This document shows positions 27,372 to 36,519 of a DNA stretch of 64,000 nucleotides, in pieces. Position numbers and translations under genes: made by a program. The stretch comes from Propionimicrobium sp. PCR01-08-3 (lineage in GTDB: Bacteria; Actinomycetota; Actinomycetes; Propionibacteriales; Propionibacteriaceae): positions 2,869,482 to 2,933,481 of the forward strand of contig NZ_CP127390.1 in assembly GCF_030286045.1 (NCBI RefSeq), written 5' to 3'. Below the pieces are notes generated by a model. The model did no database searches. It was not told where the DNA came from and was given only the letters and a program-made list of their open reading frames with translations. The first letter of the stretch is position 1. Every line of letters begins with the position of its first letter.

Positions 27372-28787
27372 ATGGATGCCATGGCGACTGTGGTGATCAT
27401 CGGCGGCGGACCGGGCGGCTACGAGGCGGCGATGGTCGCCGCTCAACTGGGCGGTCAGGTCACGCTGATCACCGAGGAGGGTTTGGGCGGGTCGGCCGTG
27501 CTGACCGATGTGGTGCCGTCCAAGTCGCTGATCGCGACCGCCGAGGTGATGACCAGGGTGCGGCACGGCCGCGAACTCGGACTGGTGCCCGGCGATCGGT
27601 CGCTCAATGAGCTGCATCAGGCGGTCCGGGTCGATCTGGCCGGCATCAACCAGCGCCTGCTGGGGCTCGCCGCCGCGCAGAGCCACGACATCAATGAGGC
27701 GCTGGCCGCCCAAGGTGTGCGCCTGATCACCGGACGAGGCAAGCTGCTCAGCACCGAGCGGGTCGTGGCGTCCACCCCGGATGGGGACGAAGAGTTGCCC
27801 GCGGACTTCACCTTGATCTCGGTGGGGACGCGTCCGCGTGAACTGCCGGACGCCAAGCCCGATGGCGAACGGATTCTCACCTGGAAGCAGCTCTACAACC
27901 TCACCGAGTTGCCCGAGCGGCTGATCGTGGTCGGATCGGGCGTGACCGGCGCCGAGTTCGCGGGCGCCTACAACCAACTCGGCGTCGACGTGGTGCTGGT
28001 GTCGTCCCGCGACCAGGTGCTGCCCAGCGAGGATCGCGATGCGGCGAAGGTCATCCAGGATGTCTTCGAGAGCTCGGGCATGACGATCATGTCCCGCTCG
28101 CGCGCGCAGTCGGCGCGCCGCGATGGCGATCGGGTGATCCTGACACTGGCGGACGGACGCACGGTCGAAGGCAGTCATCTGCTGATGGCGGTCGGATCTA
28201 TCCCCAATACCGAGAATCTCGGCCTGTCCGAAACCGGTGTCACGCTGAAATCCGGCGGCCATATCGAGGTCGACCGGATGTCGCGCACCACTGCCCGGGG
28301 TGTGTACGCCGCCGGTGACTGCACCGGGGTCTTCCCGCTGGCGTCGGTGGCCGCCATGCAGGGACGCATTGCCATGTGGCATGCGCTGGGCGACGCGGTG
28401 CAACCGCTGGATCTGCGCTCGGTCGCGTCCAATGTGTTCACCGCACCCGAGATCGCGACCGTCGGCATCACTCAGCAGCAGATTGATGCCGGCGCACTCA
28501 AGGTGCGCTCGGTCACGCTGCCGTTGGCCGGCAATGCGCGGGCGAAGATGCAGGGCCATTACGCCGGTTTCATCAAGATTTTCTGCCTTCCGACTACGGG
28601 AATCATCGTCGGTGGGGTGATCGTGGCACCCGGTGCGAGCGAGCTGATCTATTCCCTTTCGCTGTGCGTGTCGGCCAGACTCACCGTCGATCAGGCCGCC
28701 CGGGCGTTCGCGGTTTTCCCCTCGCTCTCGGGCTCGATCTCGGAGGCCGGACGCCAGCTGCACAGCGTGAACGAAGACGCGCTGTAG
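27372..28787 (+). CDS. lpdA: LpdA-type NAD(P)H-quinone reductase (dihydrolipoamide dehydrogenase family, no redox Cys)
   Basis: A 471-aa flavoprotein disulfide reductase-family member. FAD motif VVIIGGGPGGYEAAMVAAQLG opens the protein and a second Rossmann motif VVGSGVTGAEFAGAY binds NAD(P)H; ARGVYAAGDCTG is the second FAD motif. The usual CxxxxC active-site motif is replaced by GGSAVLTDVVPSK, so it cannot be a lipoamide dehydrogenase. Mycobacterium tuberculosis LpdA likewise lacks the pair and reduces quinones. ATG 27372 is chosen; ATG 27381 is equally possible. Confidence 0.87.
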   Translation: MDAMATVVIIGGGPGGYEAAMVAAQLGGQVTLITEEGLGGSAVLTDVVPSKSLIATAEVMTRVRHGRELGLVPGDRSLNELHQAVRVDLAGINQRLLGLAAAQSHDINEALAAQGVRLITGRGKLLSTERVVASTPDGDEELPADFTLISVGTRPRELPDAKPDGERILTWKQLYNLTELPERLIVVGSGVTGAEFAGAYNQLGVDVVLVSSRDQVLPSEDRDAAKVIQDVFESSGMTIMSRSRAQSARRDGDRVILTLADGRTVEGSHLLMAVGSIPNTENLGLSETGVTLKSGGHIEVDRMSRTTARGVYAAGDCTGVFPLASVAAMQGRIAMWHALGDAVQPLDLRSVASNVFTAPEIATVGITQQQIDAGALKVRSVTLPLAGNARAKMQGHYAGFIKIFCLPTTGIIVGGVIVAPGASELIYSLSLCVSARLTVDQAARAFAVFPSLSGSISEAGRQLHSVNEDAL

Positions 28788-29139
28788 GCGTCCATCCGGG
28801 CCATCGCTGAATCGTTGGCTGTCAGCCCGTCCGGATCGCCTGCCGCCCTGGTTGCCGTCGCTCGCCGGAAGGAAGAGATAGGCTCGCTTCCCGGCAACCA
28901 GCTCGTCCGGCTCGGCAACCGATTTTGACTTGGCACTAATGGCAAGCGGGAATCACAAGGGCACTGAAAGCCAGCGGGCCGAGCTGTGGAAACCGGTTGC
29001 CACGCGGCCACTTACCCGAGATTGACCCATTCGTTTAGGGTTTCTTTTCGCGCATGCACGTCGATAAAGCTTGATCGAGGCTTGTCCCCGATTCGGCACT
29101 TAGCGCAGATCGACGTGCCCCGAAAGGAAACAGTCGCCT
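28788..29139. other. Intergenic promoter region of the MFS exporter gene
   Basis: No gene is supported in these 352 bases between lpdA and the MFS gene. The region holds four copies of the word GGTTGCC or its complement (see the separate entry). The last 100 bp are comparatively AT-rich and include AAAGGAAA before the MFS start, so the promoter is probably there. Confidence 0.5.
28850..29001. promoter_or_regulatory. Cluster of four GGTTGCC/GGCAACC words
   Basis: GGTTGCC occurs at 28850-28856 and 28995-29001, and its complement GGCAACC at 28893-28899 and 28914-28920. The first and second form an inverted pair extended to 8 bp (GGTTGCCG/CGGCAACC), as do the third and fourth. This spacing would suit multiple sites for a dimeric regulator of the downstream exporter. 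Confidence 0.4.
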
Positions 29140-30690
29140 GTGTCTGCTGACACTCTCGCTTCGCTGCCCCCGACCCCAGACCCGAACGTCGAGTCTGCGA
29201 ACGACCGAAGCACTGGAGGACTCTCGGAGTCCCACACTCCACCCACTGCGGTCCATACCAGCGGGCCAGCACCGACTGAAACCATCAGCCGCAACCTCGC
29301 CGGCTCTATCACGGCGACCGCCATCTTGGCCTTCCTCGGGCTGCTGCTCGAGACCGTGGTCGGCGTGCTCTTCCCCGCGCTGATGGAAACCTTCGGCATC
29401 GGGATGGGCGCGGTCTCCTGGATGACCACCGGCTACCTGCTGGTGGTCTCGCTGACCATGCCGCTTTCCGGTTTTCTGCAGCGCCGCTTCACCGCCCGCT
29501 CGCTGTTCATGACGGCAGCCCTGGTGGTGTTCGCCGGAGCGATCATCGCCGCCACCGCCCAGATCTACCCGGTGCTGCTGGCCGGACGAATTCTGCAAGG
29601 TGTCGGTACCGGCATCTCCACCCCGCTGATGTTCTCCATCATCATGATGCAGGCGCCGCGAGCCAAGGTAGGCATGCTGATGGGTGTCGGAGCCTTGGTG
29701 CTCGGCTCTGCCCCCGCTCTCGGCCCAACGCTGGGTGGGGTCATCGGGACGATGGCCGGCTGGCGGGTCGTCTTCTGGATGACGCTGCCGTTGTTGGCGG
29801 TCGCGGCGGTCGTGGGCTGGCGCAGTATTCAACAGGTCACCCCGACAAGCAAGGCCCCGCTCGCATTCGGGCAGTTGATTCTGCTTGCCATCGGCCTGAT
29901 CGGGCTGGTGCTCGGTATCGAGCAGCTCGGTTCGCTACTGAGTGGCGGCACCCAGGCAGCCGTGCTTCAGGTGGTCGTTTCGATCGCACTGGTCGTGCTC
30001 GGCCTGGCCTCGCTGGCCTGGTTCGCGATGGCCGCCAGGCGGTCGTCCAACCCGCTTCTTCAGCTCAGCGTGCTGCGCGACCGCGGCTATACCTGGAGCT
30101 TGCTGGCCTTCTGCTGCCTGCAGTTCGTGGCGCTCGGACTGGGCTATCTGCTTCCCAACTATGTGCAGCTCGCTCTCGGACGCACCTCGCTGGTCGGCGG
30201 TCTGCTGGTGCTGCCCGGTGCCATCGTCGGTGCGGCACTTGCCCCGGTCGCGGGCTCGCTGTTCGACAAGTTCGGCGCGAAACTGCCGATCACCATCGGC
30301 GTCGTCACAGCACTGGTGGCGACCGTGGCGATGGCCCTGTTTGGGGTCAAGGCAGGCGTCGTGGGACTGAGCGCGTTCTACCTGGTGTTCATGTTCGGCT
30401 TCGCGCTGTGCTTCGCGAATTCCCAGACCAACGGCATGGCCAAGGTGCGCCGCGAGCTCACTCCAGACGCCACCGCCATGATGAGCACCTGCCAGCAGTT
30501 CGCTGCTGCGGTCGCGATGACCGTGCTGTCGACCATCATCGCGGTGAACCAGACCGGCCTGGCCCCCGGAAGCACCGAGTTCCAGGCGGGTACGACGTCG
30601 GGAGCAGGTATCGCGTTCTGGGTAATCGTCGCCCTCGTCGCGGCGGCGCTGGCCGCCGAGTTGCGGGCATTCGCCTCTCGGAAGGCCTGA
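29140..30690 (+). CDS. MFS multidrug exporter, DHA2 (14-TM) family
   Basis: A 516-aa proton-driven exporter with about 14 hydrophobic segments after a 45-residue hydrophilic N-terminus. Motif A-like FLQRRFTARSLFM and motif C-like GVGALVLGSAPALGPTLGGV (about residue 185-204) mark a drug:H+ antiporter. LETVVGVLFPALMETFG is the usual first-helix motif D1 region. The start is GTG 29140 after CGAAAGGAAA. The substrate is unknown. An 87-bp palindromic element follows the stop. Confidence 0.9.
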   Translation: MSADTLASLPPTPDPNVESANDRSTGGLSESHTPPTAVHTSGPAPTETISRNLAGSITATAILAFLGLLLETVVGVLFPALMETFGIGMGAVSWMTTGYLLVVSLTMPLSGFLQRRFTARSLFMTAALVVFAGAIIAATAQIYPVLLAGRILQGVGTGISTPLMFSIIMMQAPRAKVGMLMGVGALVLGSAPALGPTLGGVIGTMAGWRVVFWMTLPLLAVAAVVGWRSIQQVTPTSKAPLAFGQLILLAIGLIGLVLGIEQLGSLLSGGTQAAVLQVVVSIALVVLGLASLAWFAMAARRSSNPLLQLSVLRDRGYTWSLLAFCCLQFVALGLGYLLPNYVQLALGRTSLVGGLLVLPGAIVGAALAPVAGSLFDKFGAKLPITIGVVTALVATVAMALFGVKAGVVGLSAFYLVFMFGFALCFANSQTNGMAKVRRELTPDATAMMSTCQQFAAAVAMTVLSTIIAVNQTGLAPGSTEFQAGTTSGAGIAFWVIVALVAAALAAELRAFASRKA

Positions 30691-30725
30691 GTAGCTGCCT
30701 TCCGGCAACTCACGACTGGTTTCTC

Positions 30726-30812
30726 GTGCAGAACCTTCCGCGATTATCCGCCACCGGCCACCATTCGGCCTGTTGTATCGATCCACGTCATCGATCGCGG
30801 AAGGTTTTGCAC
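30726..30812. repeat. 87-bp palindromic element, copy 2
   Basis: GTGCAGAACCTTCCGCGAT (30726-30744) and ATCGCGGAAGGTTTTGCAC (30794-30812) are inverted with 18 of 19 positions complementary. The total length equals that of copy 1 at 17838-17924, but the interior differs. It separates the MFS stop from the ilvE start and could terminate the exporter transcript. Confidence 0.7.
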
Positions 30813-30870
30813 ACTGCTCCGGTTTGACACAGTCCGATCTCCCCGCGTGCACGCCACTAAACTCGCCCTC

Positions 30871-31947
30871 ATGGCAGCATTCGACGTTGATCCTTCCGTT
30901 CCCCGCACCCCCGCAGCCGACATCGCGGCTGCCCTGCAGGATCCCGGCTTCGGACGCTACTTCGTCGATCACATGGCGATCGCCACCTGGACGCGTGGTC
31001 AGGGCTGGCACGACGAGAAGCTGGCGGCCACCGGGCCGATCCCGCTGCATCCGGCGCTGGCCGGTTTGCATTACGGTCAGGAGATCTTCGAGGGCCTGAA
31101 GGCCTTCCGGCACGCGGACGATTCGGTCTGGCTGTTCCGGCCCGAGAAGAACGCGGCCCGCTTCGCCCACTCCGCCACACGTATGGAGATGCCCGCGCTT
31201 CCCGAGGGCGATTTTCTCGATTCGGTCAACCAGCTGGTCGCCCTCAATCTCGACTGGGTGCCCGAGCCCGAGGGCGAGAAGAGCCTGTATCTGCGTCCGT
31301 TCATGTTCGCCTCGGAGTCGCTGATCGGTGTGCGCGCGTCGAACGAATACACCTATGTCTGCTTGGGCATGCCGGTGTCGCCCTTCTATCCCGAGCCGCT
31401 CACCTTGTGGGTGCCACCGATCTACTCGCGCTCGATGGCGGGCGGCACCGGCGACGCCAAGTGCGGCGGCAACTACGGGGCGTCCATGATCGCCGAGGAC
31501 GAGGCGCACCGCAATGGTTGTGGGCAGGTGCTCTGGCTGGATTCCGCGACCCGGACGCTGGTCGAAGAGGGCGGGACGATGAATTTCCTCGTCATCACCG
31601 CTTCCGGAGAGCTGGTGACCCCCGAACTGAACGGCAAGATCCTCGCCGGCGTCACCCGCGACTCGCTGCTGACGTTGGCCGAAAGCCACGGATTGCGGCC
31701 GGTCGAGCGTCCGCTGCCGTTTACCGAACTGTGCGAGGGCATCGAATCCGGACGCATCACCGAGGCGATGGCCTGTGGCACCGCTGCAGTGGTCAGCCCG
31801 GTGGTGGGCCTGAAGTCTCCCGATCTCGACCTCGTGGTCGGCGACGGGACGCCCGGCGAGAAGACCCTGGAATTGCGTTCTCACCTGACCGGAATCCAAT
31901 ACGGCACCGAGCCCGATCCGCACGGCTGGCTGCGCCGGGTCAGCTGA
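30871..31947 (+). CDS. ilvE: Branched-chain amino acid aminotransferase
   Basis: A 358-aa PLP enzyme (class IV fold) for the last step of Leu, Ile and Val synthesis. The PLP-binding Lys lies in TGDAKCGGNYGAS (about residue 198), and HYGQEIFEGLKAFR near the N-terminus and EEGGTMNFLVI are family signatures. The length fits the long actinobacterial IlvE. ATG 30871 is the start. Its end overlaps the convergent AlkD-like gene by eight bases. Confidence 0.93.
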   Translation: MAAFDVDPSVPRTPAADIAAALQDPGFGRYFVDHMAIATWTRGQGWHDEKLAATGPIPLHPALAGLHYGQEIFEGLKAFRHADDSVWLFRPEKNAARFAHSATRMEMPALPEGDFLDSVNQLVALNLDWVPEPEGEKSLYLRPFMFASESLIGVRASNEYTYVCLGMPVSPFYPEPLTLWVPPIYSRSMAGGTGDAKCGGNYGASMIAEDEAHRNGCGQVLWLDSATRTLVEEGGTMNFLVITASGELVTPELNGKILAGVTRDSLLTLAESHGLRPVERPLPFTELCEGIESGRITEAMACGTAAVVSPVVGLKSPDLDLVVGDGTPGEKTLELRSHLTGIQYGTEPDPHGWLRRVS

Positions 31948-32713
31948 GGTATTTGCTCGCTTCCCGGATGCTGAGTGGTGCCATCCGGCTGCGATGCCGC
32001 TCGACGAAATCGCGCACCCAAACCGGATCGGTTTTGCTGAAGTCGCGCAATGCCCAGCCGATCGCCTTGGTGATGAAGAATTCGGTCTGGCCGAGGTTGT
32101 TGACGATGATGCGCTCGAGCAGTTCGGTATCGGTCTTTTCGTGCCGGACGAGCTGATGATCGATCGCCAGCCGGCGCAGCCAGAAATTCTCGTCCACGCT
32201 CCAGGCCAGCAGCGTTTCGTTGACCTCCGGATATCGCAATGCGATGTTGCCGACGACTCTGTCCAAACAGTCCACACTGTCCCACCACGATTTCTGGACG
32301 ACCAGTTCGCGAATGCGTGGGATGTCGTCCGGCGTCAATAACGCGTTCATCCGAATCAGGTAATCTGCCGCCAGATACTGGAATTCCCGCTCGGGTTGCT
32401 GCCAGCAGGCCGCAACAAATCCCCAATCGACGGGCGCTTTTCCGAGTTCCTTCAAGAACTCGCGAGCGAGTTTCTTGCGCTGTGGGGTGGCAATTCCGAG
32501 AAACGGGAACTGGTCGCGCATATACGCGCTCATCTGAACGGCCTTCTCTGGATCGGCGGCTGCCCGAAGGGTCTCGAAAATGTCCATCGCGTTCGTTTTT
32601 ATCAACGCATCAATGTAAGCCTGATTGTCCCGGCGGGCGCGTCCAATTGCGCTCTCGCCGCCGAGTGCAACCACGAGTTCCGGGCGAACATCCTTCCACT
32701 TCGTCGTCGCCAT
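31940..32713 (-). CDS. AlkD-like DNA alkylation repair protein
   Basis: A 257-aa all-helical HEAT-repeat protein of the AlkD family, which includes a base-excision glycosylase for cationic N3/N7-alkyl purines. Signatures are YMRDQFPFLGIATPQRK, WWDSVDCLD and LRRLAIDHQL, with ETEFF-like FITKAIGWALRDFSK. The catalytic Asp and Trp of AlkD appear in KSWWDSVD. The gene converges on ilvE with an eight-base overlap. Confidence 0.9.
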   Translation of the reverse strand: MATTKWKDVRPELVVALGGESAIGRARRDNQAYIDALIKTNAMDIFETLRAAADPEKAVQMSAYMRDQFPFLGIATPQRKKLAREFLKELGKAPVDWGFVAACWQQPEREFQYLAADYLIRMNALLTPDDIPRIRELVVQKSWWDSVDCLDRVVGNIALRYPEVNETLLAWSVDENFWLRRLAIDHQLVRHEKTDTELLERIIVNNLGQTEFFITKAIGWALRDFSKTDPVWVRDFVERHRSRMAPLSIREASKYLS

Positions 32714-32879
32714 GAAAGAAGTGTAGGGGCTTCCTAGTCAAGCCACAGCTCGGCAAAGACAAGATCAAGAGGCATAACGACTTCGGCCACAGGTTGCCGC
32801 TTACCTTGGACCAGGAATCGCGTCCGCCCCTAGGCTTGGTGCAGTTCGCTACAGCGAGCGCGCCGACGGGAGGATTGAG

Positions 32880-35138
32880 ATGGGCAACGAGCAGGCACAG
32901 ACAACCCCCGTCAGAATCGGCGTCCTCACCAGCGGCGGCGACGCGCAGGGCATGAACGCGGCGGTACGCGCGGTCGTCCGCACCGCATTGAGCCGGGGCG
33001 CCGAAGTCTTCGCGATCTTCGAGGGCTACCAGGGCATGATCGACGGCGGCGACGGTATCCGCCCGTTCGGCTGGGACGATGTCGGCTCGATCCTGGCCAA
33101 GGGCGGCACCGTCATCGGCACCTTCCGGAGCACCGAGTTCCGCACCCGCGAGGGCCGGCTGAAGGCCGTCGCAAATCTGGTGGATCGCGGGATCGACCGG
33201 TTGATCGTGATCGGCGGCGACGGCTCTCTGACCGGGCTCGACATGCTGCGCCAAGAGTGGCCCTCCCTGCTGGACGAACTCGTCGCAAGTGACCGGATCA
33301 GTGCAGAACAAGCCTCCCGGCACGCCGATCTGATCATCGCCGGTCTGGTCGGCTCTATCGACAATGACCTTGTCGGAGTGGATTCGACGATCGGCGCCGA
33401 CACCGCACTGCATCGCATCATGGAGGCCATCGATGCCCTGTCGAGCACCGCGGCAAGCCACCAGCGCAGCTTCGTCCTCGAGGTCATGGGACGCCATTGC
33501 GGCTACCTGGCATTGGCCGCCGCCATCGTCGGCGGTTGCGACTACGTGCTGATCCCCGAGAACCCACCCGAGCAGGGCTGGGAGGACGAGATGTGCGAGA
33601 TCTTGCGCACCGCCCGTGCCCGCGGCAGGCGCGATTCGATCGTGGTGGTCGCCGAGGGCGCCACCGACCGCCACGGCAACCCGATCAAGAGCGAGTACGT
33701 CCGTCAGGTCATCGAGGACCACCTGCACGAGGCCACCCGCACCACGATCCTCGGGCACGTGCAGCGCGGCGGCACCCCCAGCGCCTACGACCGTTGGACG
33801 CCCACCTGGCTCGGCGCCGAGGCCGTCGACGAGGTGCTCAGCCCGTCGAAGCCCGGCGAGGCGAAAGTGATCGGCATTCTGGGCAACGGTGTCGTCCGGC
33901 TGCCGCTGGCCACCGCCATCGAGAACACCCAGCAGGTGCCGGAACTGATCTCGTCCGGCGACTATAAGGCCGCCATGGACGCCCGGGGGCCCTCGTTCAA
34001 CGAACTCGATTCGATCTTCGCCGAATTGTCGAAGCCCCAACGGTACGCGGCACCCGACGGCTCGAAGCGCATCGGTATCGTGCACGCCGGCGGGCTGGCC
34101 CCGGGCATGAATACCGCTGCCGCCATTGCGGTGCGGCTAGGCATTTCACGCGGATTCTCGATGGTCGGCATCCAGAACGGATTCGACGGTCTGCGCAAGG
34201 GCGAGGCCCGCGATCTCGGCTGGGACGATGTCGAGGGCTGGATCGGTACCGGCGGTGCCGAACTGGGGTTGCGGCGAGGCGTGCCAGCGGCAGAGGACCT
34301 CTATCAGATCAGCCGCTCCCTGGAGAATCTGCACATCGACGCGCTGCTGGTGATCGGCGGCTGGAACGCCTACCAGGCGGCAAACCTGCTGCATTCGGAG
34401 CGCACCCGCTACCCCGCATTCCAGGTCCCGATCGTGGCGGTGCCGGCGTCCATCGACAACAATCTGCCCGGCACCGAGCTCGCCATCGGCGCCGACACCG
34501 CGCTGAACATCAACGCGAGCTCGATCGACATGATCAAGATGAGCGGGGCGGCCACCACCCGCGCCTTCATCGTCGAGACCATGGGACGCTACTGCGGATT
34601 CCAGGCCCTGATGAGCGGACTGGCCGGGGGCGCCGAGCGGGTCTACCTCAACGAGGAAGGCATCGAGTTGGATGCCTTGGCCGCCGACGTGACGTGGTTG
34701 CAGAAGAGTTTCGCGACCGGACGAAAGCTCTTCCTCGCGATACGCAACGAGCGGGCGTCCACCTCGTACACGACCGAGTTCATCGGGCAGATGCTGGAGG
34801 GCGCGAGCAAGGGCGAATACGACGTGCGGACCCACATCATCGGCCATGTTCAGCAAGGCGGCGAGCCCACTCCCGCCGACCGCCTGCTGGCTGCGCGCCT
34901 TGTCAGCGAGGCATTGAACCAACTCGCTGCCGCCTTCGCCGCCGGAAGACCGGTCGGTTCCTATGTGGGACTCACCTCCTCCGAGATCCGAACCTGGCCG
35001 CTCTCGCACATGATGGATTTCATGGACGCCACCTATCGCCGTCCGCTCGATCAGTGGTGGCTGCAGCTTCGCCCGGTGATGCAAGCCGTCACCGAGGAGA
35101 TCACGAAGGTGAAGCACACGGGCCGAGCAGACAATTAG
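32880..35138 (+). CDS. Fused double-domain 6-phosphofructokinase (eukaryotic PFK-1 type)
   Basis: A 752-aa tandem PFK. The N-half is catalytic: IGVLTSGGDAQGMNAAVRAV, VIGGDGSLTG (residues 110-119, Gly after GGD as in ATP-dependent enzymes), GSIDND (158-163, catalytic Asp) and VMGRHCGYLAL. The C-half (from about 398) keeps the fold but has GGWNAY in place of GGDG and SIDNNLPGTE in place of IDND, so it has probably lost catalysis and become regulatory. This is the plan of animal and fungal PFK-1, and long stretches of both halves match that family closely. ATG 32880 follows GGGAGGA. Allosteric control is inferred from the family. Confidence 0.92.
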   Translation: MGNEQAQTTPVRIGVLTSGGDAQGMNAAVRAVVRTALSRGAEVFAIFEGYQGMIDGGDGIRPFGWDDVGSILAKGGTVIGTFRSTEFRTREGRLKAVANLVDRGIDRLIVIGGDGSLTGLDMLRQEWPSLLDELVASDRISAEQASRHADLIIAGLVGSIDNDLVGVDSTIGADTALHRIMEAIDALSSTAASHQRSFVLEVMGRHCGYLALAAAIVGGCDYVLIPENPPEQGWEDEMCEILRTARARGRRDSIVVVAEGATDRHGNPIKSEYVRQVIEDHLHEATRTTILGHVQRGGTPSAYDRWTPTWLGAEAVDEVLSPSKPGEAKVIGILGNGVVRLPLATAIENTQQVPELISSGDYKAAMDARGPSFNELDSIFAELSKPQRYAAPDGSKRIGIVHAGGLAPGMNTAAAIAVRLGISRGFSMVGIQNGFDGLRKGEARDLGWDDVEGWIGTGGAELGLRRGVPAAEDLYQISRSLENLHIDALLVIGGWNAYQAANLLHSERTRYPAFQVPIVAVPASIDNNLPGTELAIGADTALNINASSIDMIKMSGAATTRAFIVETMGRYCGFQALMSGLAGGAERVYLNEEGIELDALAADVTWLQKSFATGRKLFLAIRNERASTSYTTEFIGQMLEGASKGEYDVRTHIIGHVQQGGEPTPADRLLAARLVSEALNQLAAAFAAGRPVGSYVGLTSSEIRTWPLSHMMDFMDATYRRPLDQWWLQLRPVMQAVTEEITKVKHTGRADN

Positions 35139-35334
35139 CCGGGCCGAGCTCAGGAATCACGCAGTTGCGGAGCGAATCCGCATCTTCAGCCCAAAGCGGT
35201 AGCCGAGTATTCGATTATCTAACTCGACAGCTAGAGCCAAATAGAGGACCCGATCGACACCGTGGTACCGGCAATCTCGATCGCTCTATGCGTGTCTCTT
35301 CCAGAACTACTAGACAGCCGAATAGAGTCCTCGC

Positions 35335-36519
35335 ATGGACCCGATCCGCAACCCCTACGCCCCCGGCGCCGGGCAGCGCCCGCCCGAACTCGCCGGCCGC
35401 GACGAGCAGCTGCGAGCCTTCGACGTCGTCCTGGAGCGCATCGCGCGGGGCCGCCCCGAGCGATCGGTCATTCTGACCGGACTGCGTGGTGTGGGCAAGA
35501 CCGTGCTGCTCAATGCCCTCCGGTCATCCGCGGTGCGGGCCGGGTGGGGCACCGGCAAGTTCGAAGCGCGCCCTGACCAGGGCATTCGTCGTCCGCTCGG
35601 GGCCGCGCTGCATACCGCGGTGCGCGAACTGGCCCACCCGGACGCCAACACCACGCTGGGCACCATCCGCTCCTTCATCGAGCGGGACGCGGGCCCACGC
35701 GCCAAGCTCGCCGAGCGCTGGAACCCCGGGATTCAGGTACCACCCACCCCGGGACGCGCCGACTCCGGCGACATCGAGATCGACCTGGTCGAACTGTTCA
35801 CCGACGTCGGCGGGCTCGCCGCCGACAAGGGAGTGGGCGTGGCGGTGTGCATCGACGAGATGCAAGATCTGCGCGCCGACGATCTCTCGGCGCTGTGCGC
35901 GGCATGCCACGAGATCAGCCAGCAACGGCTGCCGCTGATCATCGTCGGCGCGGGATTGCCCCATCTGCCGACCGCGCTGAGCGCGTCCAAGAGCTACTCG
36001 GAACGGCTATTCAGGTACCTGCGTATCGATCGGCTTGATCGGGAGGCGGCCGACCGCGCCCTGCAGATGCCCGCCGAGGACGAAGAGGCAAGCTTCGACG
36101 ACGAGGCCCTGGCAGCCATGTATCAGGTGACCAGCGGCTACCCCTACTTCATTCAGGCCTATGGCAAGGTCACCTGGGATCTGGCGCCCGCCTCGCCGAT
36201 CACCGCCGACGACATCACGGTGGCGACCCCCGAGGCCGAAGCCGAGTTGGCGGTCGGGTTCTTCGGCAGCCGCTACGAGCGGGCGACACCTGCCGAGCGC
36301 GAATACCTGCGGGCAATGGCCGAGATCGCCGATCCCGACAGCTCGACCGAGGGCGTCCCCACGAGCGCGGTAGCCGAAAAGCTGGACCGCACCCCTCAAT
36401 CACTCTCCCCCGCCCGCGATGCGTTGCTGAAGAAAGGTCTGGTCTATGCCTGCGAGCGCGGCCAGGTGGCCTTCACCGTTCCCCATTTCGGACGCTATCT
36501 GCGCAGCCAGCTCGCGTAG
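35335..36519 (+). CDS. AAA-family ATPase (Orc1/archaeal ATPase-like)
   Basis: A 394-aa ATPase. Walker A GLRGVGKTVLLNA (about residue 47) and Walker B VAVCIDEMQDL are followed by a sensor-like region QRLPLIIVGAGLPHLP. The segment YQVTSGYPYFIQAYGK resembles the lid of AAA proteins of the ATPase_2/Orc1-Cdc6 group. The C-terminus has a winged-helix-like region (TSAVAEKLDRTPQSLSPARD). Homologues are common in actinobacteria and usually unassigned. It stands alone between the PFK and CBM48 genes. Confidence 0.8.
   Translation: MDPIRNPYAPGAGQRPPELAGRDEQLRAFDVVLERIARGRPERSVILTGLRGVGKTVLLNALRSSAVRAGWGTGKFEARPDQGIRRPLGAALHTAVRELAHPDANTTLGTIRSFIERDAGPRAKLAERWNPGIQVPPTPGRADSGDIEIDLVELFTDVGGLAADKGVGVAVCIDEMQDLRADDLSALCAACHEISQQRLPLIIVGAGLPHLPTALSASKSYSERLFRYLRIDRLDREAADRALQMPAEDEEASFDDEALAAMYQVTSGYPYFIQAYGKVTWDLAPASPITADDITVATPEAEAELAVGFFGSRYERATPAEREYLRAMAEIADPDSSTEGVPTSAVAEKLDRTPQSLSPARDALLKKGLVYACERGQVAFTVPHFGRYLRSQLA

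Noticed and set aside
29935-32277. Long minus-strand open frame across the MFS exporter and ilvE
   Set aside because: Both plus-strand genes have full domain content. The antisense frame has no recognisable motif and abnormal composition.
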